Source of the DNA: Leguminivora glycinivorella
Taxonomy: Eukaryota > Arthropoda > Insecta > Lepidoptera > Tortricidae
Length of the DNA: 64,000 bases
Assembly (NCBI RefSeq): GCF_023078275.1
Contig: NC_062982.1
Location: forward strand, 24,004,695-24,068,694
Direction: 5' to 3'
Position 1 is the first letter of the stretch; each line of letters starts with the position of its first letter. The position numbers were made by a program, and so were the translations under genes. The notes beneath the pieces were generated by a model. That model was not told the DNA's origin. It saw nothing but the letters and a program-made list of their open reading frames with translations, and searched no databases. Below are positions 1-12,400 of the stretch, in pieces.

Positions 1-3000
1 CCGTGTCCACAGTATGTAGCAGAGCATGGCGTCCATGATGAGACGGGGCCGGCGGCGCTGCTGCACCCGGCGCGGCTGCACCGCGCGTGCGCCGCCGCCG
101 GCCTCGCGCCGCTCTACGCCGACGCGCCGTCCGCCGCCGCCGACCCCGCGCCGGTGAGACTCTACCGTGTCCACAGTATGTAGCAGAGCATGGCGTCCAT
201 GATGAGACGGGGCCGGCGGCGCTGCTGCACCCGGCGCGGCTGCACCGCGCGTGCGCCGCCGCCGGCCTCGCGCCGCTCTACGCCGACGCGCCGTCCGCCG
301 CCGCCGACCCCGCGCCGGTGAGACTCTACCGTGTCCACAGTATGTAGCAGAGCATGGCGTCCATGATGAGACGGGGCCGGCGGCGCTGCTGCACCCGGCG
401 CGGCTGCACCGCGCGTGCGCCGCCGCCGGCCTCGCGCCGCTCTACGCCGACGCGCCGTCCGCCGCCGCCGACCCCGCGCCGGTGAGACTCTACCGTGTCC
501 ACAGTATGTAGCAGAGCATGGCGTCCATGATGAGACGGGGCCGGCGGCGCTGCTGCACCCGGCGCGGCTGCACCGCGCGTGCGCCGCCGCCGGCCTCGCG
601 CCGCTCTACGCCGACGCGCCGTCCGCCGCCGCCGACCCCGCGCCGGTGAGACTCTACCGTGTCCACAGTATGTAGCAGAGCATGGCGTCCATGATGAGAC
701 GGGGCCGGCGGCGCTGCTGCACCCGGCGCGGCTGCACCGCGCGTGCGCCGCCGCCGGCCTCGCGCCGCTCTACGCCGACGCGCCGTCCGCCGCCGCCGAC
801 CCCGCGCCGGTGAGACTCTACCGTGTCCACAGTATGTAGCAGAGCATGGCGTCCATGATGAGACGGGGCCGGCGGCGCTGCTGCACCCGGCGCGGCTGCA
901 CCGCGCGTGCGCCGCCGCCGGCCTCGCGCCGCTCTACGCCGACGCGCCGTCCGCCGCCGCCGACCCCGCGCCGGTGAGACTCTACCGTGTCCACAGTATG
1001 TAGCAGAGCATGGCGTCCATGATGAGACGGGGCCGGCGGCGCTGCTGCACCCGGCGCGGCTGCACCGCGCGTGCGCCGCCGCCGGCCTCGCGCCGCTCTA
1101 CGCCGACGCGCCGTCCGCCGCCGCCGACCCCGCGCCGGTGAGACTCTACCGTGTCCACAGTATGTAGCAGAGCATGGCGTCCATGATGAGACGGGGCCGG
1201 CGGCGCTGCTGCACCCGGCGCGGCTGCACCGCGCGTGCGCCGCCGCCGGCCTCGCGCCGCTCTACGCCGACGCGCCGTCCGCCGCCGCCGACCCCGCGCC
1301 GGTGAGACTCTACCGTGTCCACAGTATGTAGCAGAGCATGGCGTCCATGATGAGACGGGGCCGGCGGCGCTGCTGCACCCGGCGCGGCTGCACCGCGCGT
1401 GCGCCGCCGCCGGCCTCGCGCCGCTCTACGCCGACGCGCCGTCCGCCGCCGCCGACCCCGCGCCGGTGAGACTCTACCGTGTCCACAGTATGTAGCAGAG
1501 CATGGCGTCCATGATGAGACGGGGCCGGCGGCGCTGCTGCACCCGGCGCGGCTGCACCGCGCGTGCGCCGCCGCCGGCCTCGCGCCGCTCTACGCCGACG
1601 CGCCGTCCGCCGCCGCCGACCCCGCGCCGGTGAGACTCTACCGTGTCCACAGTATGTAGCAGAGCATGGCGTCCATGATGAGACGGGGCCGGCGGCGCTG
1701 CTGCACCCGGCGCGGCTGCACCGCGCGTGCGCCGCCGCCGGCCTCGCGCCGCTCTACGCCGACGCGCCGTCCGCCGCCGCCGACCCCGCGCCGGTGAGAC
1801 TCTACCGTGTCCACAGTATGTAGCAGAGCATGGCGTCCATGATGAGACGGGGCCGGCGGCGCTGCTGCACCCGGCGCGGCTGCACCGCGCGTGCGCCGCC
1901 GCCGGCCTCGCGCCGCTCTACGCCGACGCGCCGTCCGCCGCCGCCGACCCCGCGCCGGTGAGACTCTACCGTGTCCACAGTATGTAGCAGAGCATGGCGT
2001 CCATGATGAGACGGGGCCGGCGGCGCTGCTGCACCCGGCGCGGCTGCACCGCGCGTGCGCCGCCGCCGGCCTCGCGCCGCTCTACGCCGACGCGCCGTCC
2101 GCCGCCGCCGACCCCGCGCCGGTGAGACTCTACCGTGTCCACAGTATGTAGCAGAGCATGGCGTCCATGATGAGACGGGGCCGGCGGCGCTGCTGCACCC
2201 GGCGCGGCTGCACCGCGCGTGCGCCGCCGCCGGCCTCGCGCCGCTCTACGCCGACGCGCCGTCCGCCGCCGCCGACCCCGCGCCGGTGAGACTCTACCGT
2301 GTCCACAGTATGTAGCAGAGCATGGCGTCCATGATGAGACGGGGCCGGCGGCGCTGCTGCACCCGGCGCGGCTGCACCGCGCGTGCGCCGCCGCCGGCCT
2401 CGCGCCGCTCTACGCCGACGCGCCGTCCGCCGCCGCCGACCCCGCGCCGGTGAGACTCTACCGTGTCCACAGTATGTAGCAGAGCATGGCGTCCATGATG
2501 AGACGGGGCCGGCGGCGCTGCTGCACCCGGCGCGGCTGCACCGCGCGTGCGCCGCCGCCGGCCTCGCGCCGCTCTACGCCGACGCGCCGTCCGCCGCCGC
2601 CGACCCCGCGCCGGTGAGACTCTACCGTGTCCACAGTATGTAGCAGAGCATGGCGTCCATGATGAGACGGGGCCGGCGGCGCTGCTGCACCCGGCGCGGC
2701 TGCACCGCGCGTGCGCCGCCGCCGGCCTCGCGCCGCTCTACGCCGACGCGCCGTCCGCCGCCGCCGACCCCGCGCCGGTGAGACTCTACCGTGTCCACAG
2801 TATGTAGCAGAGCATGGCGTCCATGATGAGACGGGGCCGGCGGCGCTGCTGCACCCGGCGCGGCTGCACCGCGCGTGCGCCGCCGCCGGCCTCGCGCCGC
2901 TCTACGCCGACGCGCCGTCCGCCGCCGCCGACCCCGCGCCGGTGAGACTCTACCGTGTCCACAGTATGTAGCAGAGCATGGCGTCCATGATGAGACGGGG

Positions 3001-3435
3001 CCGGCGGCGCTGCTGCACCCGGCGCGGCTGCACCGCGCGTGCGCCGCCGCCGGCCTCGCGCCGCTCTACGCCGACGCGCCGTCCGCCGCCGCCGACCCCG
3101 CGCCGGTGAGACTCTACCGTGTCCACAGTATGTAGCAGAGCATGGCGTCCATGATGAGACGGGGCCGGCGGCGCTGCTGCACCCGGCGCGGCTGCACCGC
3201 GCGTGCGCCGCCGCCGGCCTCGCGCCGCTCTACGCCGACGCGCCGTCCGCCGCCGCCGACCCCGCGCCGGTGAGACTCTACCGTGTCCACAGTATGTAGC
3301 AGAGCATGGCGTCCATGATGAGACGGGGCCGGCGGCGCTGCTGCACCCGGCGCGGCTGCACCGCGCGTGCGCCGCCGCCGGCCTCGCGCCGCTCTACGCC
3401 GACGCGCCGTCCGCCGCCGCCGACCCCGCGCCGGT
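1..3435 (+). repeat. 164-bp tandem array, 21 copies, each carrying one putative ELYS exon
   Basis: The unit starts with ccgtgtccacag and repeats with a period of exactly 164 bp from position 1 to 3434; copy 21 starts at 3281. I saw no base difference between copies until the last one, which diverges at its donor (GTCAGA instead of GTGAGA, from 3436). Each copy contains a GC-rich 131-bp exon-like block (23-153 in copy 1) between AGs at 18-24 and a GTGAGA donor. The spacer is about 33 bp. One frame of the block reads a plausible protein (LLHPARLHRACAAAGLAPLY). Reading through the spacer meets a TAG (17-19 and every 164 bp), so the array is not one open frame. It probably continues upstream of the window. 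Confidence 0.95.
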
Positions 3436-6400
3436 CAGAACACTATATTTCATTTCTCTCACCTAACTTACGGCAAACGCTGAACATGTTCTACAGGTAT
3501 GACCTGTAGAAAATTCTCAGTTTTTGCCAAATACTTTGAATACCGGTGAGTCTTAAGGGCGTTCCCTCCCTGCACCAATGACCTGCGATTTGAATCCATT
3601 CATATTATGATAGTTTCTAAAACCTATCATTTTATCAGCATCGTTTTTAAACAAAATAGTATCTCATTCAATTACTTACAGTTTATTGTTTCAGTGATAT
3701 TTGGCATCAAAGTTGAACAATTTGAGGGTCAAAATCTGGTTTTTTGGTCATAACTTTTGTTTTAATTAGTTTAAAATTAAAATCTGTCTTGAATTTTTAC
3801 AAAAGTCAAAGGTAAATCCAAACGTCGATTTCATGTATGCAACACCCATCACTAAAATCAAATTTCGATAAAAGTGTTTTTTTAGACCATATTTAAAAAA
3901 ATCATTAAAAAATAAGTTTTTTTTTTTTTTCAAAATATGGCTTTTTCGAATAGAGATAAAAGATTGAAAAACCGATGGATCTGTAGTGCAAATTTAGGAG
4001 TTTCAACTCAAAACTTGTCAAAAATCGATGAAAACCGTGTGGAGCCCCTTAATTCTTTTTACGGAAGTTTTATCACTCGTTCTATCACCGACGCTGCAGT
4101 TAGCGTGCAGTATTCAGCAATTGTTTTATTTTGTATCTTATTGCTGAGAGCTGTGTTAATATAGATATGTACTATTATATCCTATTCGCGTTCGAAGTGG
4201 TGAATAAAGTGAATTATCTCTTAATTATTATGCAGGAGGAGCAACGAAGATTCCTATTATCAGTGGCGCTGGAAGCTCGCCTGTCTCGGTTCCTCAAGCG
4301 CTGCGCCCACGACTGGGCCACAGGCAGCCATCATGGGGTCGGCTGCACGCTTCCGTTTCTGGTACTCTCGAACAACTCTTACTGATTTTTTTTATACCAC
4401 ATCGGTGGCAAACAAGTATACGGCCCGCCTGATGAACAACGGTCACCGTAACCTATGGATGATCTATGGTCTTTGGTATAACCTGTCTCTTCTCTTCACT
4501 ATAAGAATTTCGAGAGATATGGTACATTCTTCTTTTACCTTAAGAGGCCTACGCCTTGGAAAAATACTACAACTCAAATTATGAAGAAAGTATAGGTAAT
4601 TTTAACTAACTGTTTATTATATATAATACTTTGACTTTAATTTGAGCAAGTAAAAGAGCCAAGACTTAAATTAATTGCGTGTAGTAATATATACGTGGGT
4701 AAACCCGTTTTTTTTTGTTTAAATTTGGTAAATTTCGAGTGTTTGTTGAGTTGAGATTTCTCCATATAAAGTCACTAAGGTACATCTAAACTGGTAAGGT
4801 CCGACCGAGAACGATATTTTTGTCTCGGCCGAGAACGAGACCGAGACCGAGATTCAATTTGATTCTCGGCCGAGACCGAGACCGAGAATTTATAAAACAG
4901 CGAAAAACATGCAATTTTTGCAAAAAAAATGTTTTCATAACCGACATTCGCCTATTAATCAGGAATCCAGGAGCATGTCGGGCCGTGTTTAGATGTTTGG
5001 TTCCGTAACTACCCAAACCTACCGCACCCCTTACCTATCTACCGTAGCAAAATAGACTACATCAGTGATAAACAAGTATACGCCATACGGCTCGCCCGAT
5101 GGTAAGCAGGCGCCATAGCTTAAAGAGAAATATCGATAAAGAACCTACCAAAATCACTAAAATCGGTATACCAAACCGCCGATGTAATCAAAGGGTAGCT
5201 AAAAACCGATTGGACCCGAGTGCGCGTAAAGGGTAGATAAATTAAAAATCTGAGTCTCGGTTTCACCGAGAATCTCGGCCCATTTTGGCCGAGAGCCGAG
5301 ACCGAGATCTCGGCCCGATTTTCGGCCGAGAATGCCGAGACCGAGACCGAGATCTCGGTCGGACCTTATAAACTGGATGTTTTTAGATCACAATAGGCCT
5401 GTTAAAGCAAGTAACAGGGAGAAAATATTAATATGGCCTCTTAGGGAGGAAATTTGATCGTATATTTTTACGAATTACCTGTTGGAGTAGAGCGCCCTCA
5501 TGCATAAGCGTCAAGCGACGGAACCTTTTGATTGAGAACGACATTGTTTGTTGTTGGTTGACTTGAACTTGGTTGTTGTTACCAACGTGTGTGTTGTTGT
5601 AGACAATATTTTTTGCAATTTTATAACAAATATTTGTGATAATCCTGTAGGTGGATTGGTGTTGGCGCCGCGCCATACAATTAAAAGAGAACGCGAAAGA
5701 GCTCACTGCTCCGCTGTTCTCCTCTTCGTCTTTACCTGACAGGTGAATATATCTTAATTTATTTATTTTCATCATCATCATACTCCAACAGTAGAAATGA
5801 AGCCGCGCGTTATAGAAAAATCATTCTCCCTAAGGAGTTGTGAAATTTCTATTACCGTGTCGTTTCTCTTTCAATTGTGACATAATTGTTACTCTAGTTA
5901 GCAATATTTTCGCCCCACGTTGCACAACTGCTATTATTTAGTCAGTCGAACAAGTTCTCCACTAAAAAATAGAAATGACTTCGAATTACTATATTTTCAT
6001 TGATAGTTTATAGTATAGGTAATATTTTACGTAAAAATGTATTAATATTTGTTACAGAAACGTAGTGCGGTGTCTGGAACACTGTGTACAACAGCTGACG
6101 CAGCTGACCGGCTTACTGGACGCCATACTTACTAAATGCTGCAACCTCATTGTTCCCGATGGTAAATATACTTGTTGTATTGTATTTAGTTCATCATCAT
6201 TCCCTTGCCCTTTTCCCATTATTTGGGGTCGGCGCAGCAGATCATCTTCCTCCATTCCTCTCTATCAGCCGTCATTTCCATACTAATACCTTTCACTCTC
6301 ATATCATTGTTCACACATTCCATCCATCTTTTCTTAGGTCTTCCACTACCATTGTATCCATCCACCTTCAGCATTTATAAATTTTCCCCTTCAGCCTGAG

Positions 6401-9400
6401 AGGCATTCGGGGATCGCACGTTGTGCCTGTGACCTGTCGCCACTTCATCCATCCTGCGTTAATCCTGTGCTGAACTGCTCTGTCGATCTCGCCATCTCCC
6501 TGAATGAGATCTCTCTACTTGTATTTATTTGTTACCTAAAATCCGATAATCTGTAATATTGATGAGTGTCTCTGGTTAAGAAAAATAATTTTGAAACTTT
6601 TTTGCATTAGTGCTCCGTATTTTTAAGTTCCGAGGCAAAAAGAGGGGTTTATAAGTTTCAACGCTATGTGTCTCTGTCCGTAGCTCCTAAACGAGTGAAC
6701 CGATTTGGATGTGTGTTTTTAATTGAAAGAGGGTTTTCAAGCGATGGTTCTTATACATACTTGTTCTTCCAAAATCAGTCCAACCGTTTTAATCCCCGAC
6801 GAAAAAACAACGTGTCTATCTGTCTGTTTGTGTGTATGTCTGTAGCTTTCGAACGGATGAACGCATTTAGCTTTTAGTTTTTTTTTGTTTGAAAGCAGAA
6901 TTAGTCGGGAGTGTTCGTAGCCATGTTTCGAAATCGGTTTGGAAATCGGTCCACTATGTAGGTTTTTTTTTTTCAAAATTTAAATTTTGTTTTGTTTATT
7001 GACTTTTAAGGTTTGTAGGAGTTTTTTTTTTAATTTGTAACGACACCATAATATGTGTTCCAGCTCTAAGCGAGATTGAGGAGAAGTACAAGGGCGTGGG
7101 CACGGTGGCGCTGTACTTCCAGGTGGTGCAGTGGTTCCTGCGCGTGGGGCTGCTGCCCGAGCGGCGCCACGACCTGCCCTACCCGGCCAGCCAGCTCAGC
7201 GAGATATACACTAAGAGGTATGACACCACAATACTGGCTCCAGCCCTCAGCGAGGTCCAGCAGAAGTACAAGGGCGTGGGCACGGTGGCGCTGTACTTCC
7301 AGGTGGTGCAGTGGTTCCTGCGCGTGGGGCTGCTGCCCGAGCGGCGCCACGACCTGCCCTACCCGGCCAGCCAGCTCAGCGAGATATACACTAAGAGGTA
7401 TGACACCACAATACTGGCTCCAGCCCTCAGCGAGGTCCAGCAGAAGTACAAGGGCGTGGGCACGGTGGCGCTGTACTTCCAGGTGGTGCAGTGGTTCCTG
7501 CGCGTGGGGCTGCTGCCCGAGCGGCGCCACGACCTGCCCTACCCGGCCAGCCAGCTCAGCGAGATATACACTAAGAGGTATGACACCACAATACTGGCTC
7601 CAGCCCTCAGCGAGGTCCAGCAGAAGTACAAGGGCGTGGGCACGGTGGCGCTGTACTTCCAGGTGGTGCAGTGGTTCCTGCGCGTGGGGCTGCTGCCCGA
7701 GCGGCGCCACGACCTGCCCTACCCGGCCAGCCAGCTCAGCGAGATATACACTAAGAGGTATGACACCACAATACTGGCTCCAGCCCTCAGCGAGGTCCAG
7801 CAGAAGTACAAGGGCGTGGGCACGGTGGCGCTGTACTTCCAGGTGGTGCAGTGGTTCCTGCGCGTGGGGCTGCTGCCCGAGCGGCGCCACGACCTGCCCT
7901 ACCCGGCCAGCCAGCTCAGCGAGATATACACTAAGAGGTATGACACCACAATACTGGCTCCAGCCCTCAGCGAGGTCCAGCAGAAGTACAAGGGCGTGGG
8001 CACGGTGGCGCTGTACTTCCAGGTGGTGCAGTGGTTCCTGCGCGTGGGGCTGCTGCCCGAGCGCCGCCACGACCTGCCCTACCCGGCCAGCCAGCTCAGC
8101 GAGATATACACTAAGAGGTATGACACCACAATACTGGCTCCAGCCCTCAGCGAGGTCCAGCAGAAGTACAAGGGCGTGGGCACGGTGGCGCTGTACTTCC
8201 AGGTGGTGCAGTGGTTCCTGCGCGTGGGGCTGCTGCCCGAGCGGCGCCACGACCTGCCCTACCCGGCCAGCCAGCTCAGCGAGATATACACTAAGAGGTA
8301 TGACACCACAATACTGGCTCCAGCCCTCAGCGAGGTCCAGCAGAAGTACAAGGGCGTGGGCACGGTGGCGCTGTACTTCCAGGTGGTGCAGTGGTTCCTG
8401 CGCGTGGGGCTGCTGCCCGAGCGGCGCCACGACCTGCCCTACCCGGCCAGCCAGCTCAGCGAGATATACACTAAGAGGTATGACACCACAATACTGGCTC
8501 CAGCCCTCAGCGAGGTCCAGCAGAAGTACAAGGGCGTGGGCACGGTGGCGCTGTACTTCCAGGTGGTGCAGTGGTTCCTGCGCGTGGGGCTGCTGCCCGA
8601 GCGCCGCCACGACCTGCCCTACCCGGCCAGCCAGCTCAGCGAGATATACACTAAGAGGTATGACACCACAATACTGGCTCCAGCCCTCAGCGAGGTCCAG
8701 CAGAAGTACAAGGGCGTGGGCACGGTGGCGCTGTACTTCCAGGTGGTGCAGTGGTTCCTGCGCGTGGGGCTGCTGCCCGAGCGCCGCCACGACCTGCCCT
8801 ACCCGGCCAGCCAGCTCAGCGAGATATACACTAAGAGGTATGACACCACAATACTGGCTCCAGCCCTCAGCGAGGTCCAGCAGAAGTACAAGGGCGTGGG
8901 CACGGTGGCGCTGTACTTCCAGGTGGTGCAGTGGTTCCTGCGCGTGGGGCTGCTGCCCGAGCGCCGCCACGACCTGCCCTACCCGGCCAGCCAGCTCAGC
9001 GAGATATACACTAAGAGGTATGACACCACAATACTGGCTCCAGCCCTCAGCGAGGTCCAGCAGAAGTACAAGGGCGTGGGCACGGTGGCGCTGTACTTCC
9101 AGGTGGTGCAGTGGTTCCTGCGCGTGGGGCTGCTGCCCGAGCGCCGCCACGACCTGCCCTACCCGGCCAGCCAGCTCAGCGAGATATACACTAAGAGGTA
9201 TGACACCACAATACTGGCTCCAGCCCTCAGCGAGGTCCAGCAGAAGTACAAGGGCGTGGGCACGGTGGCGCTGTACTTCCAGGTGGTGCAGTGGTTCCTG
9301 CGCGTGGGGCTGCTGCCCGAGCGCCGCCACGACCTGCCCTACCCGGCCAGCCAGCTCAGCGAGATATACACTAAGAGGTATGACACCACAATACTGGCTC

Positions 9401-12400
9401 CAGCCCTCAGCGAGGTCCAGCAGAAGTACAAGGGCGTGGGCACGGTGGCGCTGTACTTCCAGGTGGTGCAGTGGTTCCTGCGCGTGGGGCTGCTGCCCGA
9501 GCGGCGCCACGACCTGCCCTACCCGGCCAGCCAGCTCAGCGAGATATACACTAAGAGGTATGACACCACAATACTGGCTCCAGCCCTCAGCGAGGTCCAG
9601 CAGAAGTACAAGGGCGTGGGCACGGTGGCGCTGTACTTCCAGGTGGTGCAGTGGTTCCTGCGCGTGGGGCTGCTGCCCGAGCGGCGCCACGACCTGCCCT
9701 ACCCGGCCAGCCAGCTCAGCGAGATATACACTAAGAGGTATGACACCACAATACTGGCTCCAGCCCTCAGCGAGGTCCAGCAGAAGTACAAGGGCGTGGG
9801 CACGGTGGCGCTGTACTTCCAGGTGGTGCAGTGGTTCCTGCGCGTGGGGCTGCTGCCCGAGCGGCGCCACGACCTGCCCTACCCGGCCAGCCAGCTCAGC
9901 GAGATATACACTAAGAGGTATGACACCACAATACTGGCTCCAGCCCTCAGCGAGGTCCAGCAGAAGTACAAGGGCGTGGGCACGGTGGCGCTGTACTTCC
10001 AGGTGGTGCAGTGGTTCCTGCGCGTGGGGCTGCTGCCCGAGCGGCGCCACGACCTGCCCTACCCGGCCAGCCAGCTCAGCGAGATATACACTAAGAGGTA
10101 TGACACCACAATACTGGCTCCAGCCCTCAGCGAGGTCCAGCAGAAGTACAAGGGCGTGGGCACGGTGGCGCTGTACTTCCAGGTGGTGCAGTGGTTCCTG
10201 CGCGTGGGGCTGCTGCCCGAGCGGCGCCACGACCTGCCCTACCCGGCCAGCCAGCTCAGCGAGATATACACTAAGAGGTATGACACCACAATACTGGCTC
10301 CAGCCCTCAGCGAGGTCCAGCAGAAGTACAAGGGCGTGGGCACGGTGGCGCTGTACTTCCAGGTGGTGCAGTGGTTCCTGCGCGTGGGGCTGCTGCCCGA
10401 GCGCCGCCACGACCTGCCCTACCCGGCCAGCCAGCTCAGCGAGATATACACCAAACGGTATGTTTATACACTCTGTACAACTGTAGCGGGGCATTCTACG
10501 AGAATGTCGCTTATGATAATATGCGTTTGCTTTGTATGGCAACTACTACAACCAAATTCGCGAACCTCGAGAAAACACTGCCAATTTTATTTACTGCATA
10601 TATTATATTCCATTTTTTTAAAGAGGGGTTAATGCATTATTTTATTTATACTAACCAGACGTGGACACGGGCCTGGGATGGTTATGTGGGACTCCCCAAG
10701 CTGATGAGACCCATGGGTTAGCCACTAACACCGCTTTGTCTCCGTCGCTAGAAGGCGAGGTCCCAGGAATGCCGAAATACTCTTCCGTCAGAATCTTCCA
10801 GACTTAGACCCGACTACGCGAACCAACATGAGTTTGATTTGTTGTTGCAGGCGAATGAAGCTGCAACGGCTACAGAGCGGACTGCCCAACGAGGACGCGA
10901 GCAAATCATGCTCGTTGCTCTACATCGATCAGCTGATCGAGAACGAGTTCGGCGGCGAGAGGATACAACAGTGAGTTTAGTCAGTTTTAGTTTCAAATAA
11001 ACTCGTAATCAGCTACCTAAGCTCTTATCTTATATCTGACGGGACCCTTTAGGATACACTTCGACCCATTGGGATCTTTTGTGCAATTACCCCCACAATC
11101 CTAAGATCCTTCAGCTATTCAGGAGCTTCTCGACCATCTCCACGTATCGGATGATGAGGCTCATGGGTATGAAAATGAAAATGAAATATTTATTTTTCAA
11201 GTAGGCATATTACAATGCGCATATGAACGTCAAATAAAGCTACGCCGGCTCTAACCCTACGCCTCAGCCTCGAGAAGATTTCAGTCCCCCCTCAGTTGGG
11301 TGGGGGGTATCCACTATGGGACCGGCAAGAAACTCGGCGGGCAACTTCTTTTCAAAACATTACATCTTATAATTAACATGCATTAAATAACAAGATACAA
11401 TTTAACATGCAAAAGTATTCATCAAAGAATATGAACAGACTAGGTACTCTATGGAAATTAATTTCAATAAATTATATTATTGCTTAATAATACGTCGTTC
11501 TTCTTCAGAGAAAACATATCAAATTGTCACAGAAGAAAAAGATAATATGAATCTCAATATCATTAAATATGTAATTTACCTACACAACATAAAATATAAA
11601 ATATTTGATGTGCTTTCTTATCTGAACTGTGTCCTCTATACATAATACAATTATTTTAATTGCTATTCGTTTTTTGTAGTTTCTGGTTCGGGCCATGCAT
11701 GTTTGTCTGTCAAATAGTCCTCGACTCTGTAATAAGCCTTTAACATCAATGTTTTTTTTAAGTAGTTCTTAAGAGCTGGGAGGGGTAATCTCAAAGCAGT
11801 GTCAGGTAACTTATTATAAAAATGAATGCATTGCCCAACAAATGACTTCTGTACTTTACGGACACGAAACTTCTTTATGGCAAGCTTATTTTTGTTTCTA
11901 GTGTTATAATTATGGATATCAGAATTCTTAGTGAAACAGTCTAAATTCTTAACAACATAAATTATACTATCATAAATGTATTGGGAAGCTACAGTTAAGA
12001 TATTAATTTCTTTGAAGAGTTCTCTTACTGATTCACGTGTTCCTAAGTTGTAAATAGAACGAATGGCTCTCTTTTGTAATACAAAGATAGTCTGTATGTC
12101 AGCTGCTTTGCCCCAAACCAGAATACCGTATGACATTACACTGTGAAAATAACTATGATACACTAGGCGAGCTGTCTCAACATTAGTCAGTTGCCTGATT
12201 CTCCTAACGGCGTATGCGGCTGAACTTAATTTGCTTGCTAGTTTCTTTATATGAGGACTCCATTGTAGATTTTTGTCCAATGTTAAACCAAGGAACAGTG
12301 TTGTATCTACCATCTCTAAGCATTCATCATTCAAAAGTATTTTTGTATCGATTGGTTTAACATTCGGCAGAGAAAATCGAATACATTTGGTTTTCTTAGA

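Noticed and set aside
87..3466. Twenty overlapping 86/87-codon frames
   Set aside because: Each starts in one repeat unit and ends at the TAG in the next spacer; they are copies of one accidental reading.
5428..5781. 117-codon - strand frame
   Set aside because: No recognisable domain, low complexity, starts in an ATC repeat; no supporting splice or promoter signals.
1..10461. CRISPR-like array
   Set aside because: Repeats are contiguous, of 164 and 180 bp without unique spacers, in a eukaryotic gene.
7076..10486. 1136-codon + frame (Ser/Arg/Trp/Cys-rich)
   Set aside because: Wrong frame of the same array; the phase does not fit the neighbouring exons and the composition is implausible.
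7066..10542. 1158-codon frame on the - strand across the 180-bp array
   Set aside because: It is the antisense reading of the repeated ELYS exon. Its openness follows from one stop-free unit copied 19 times.
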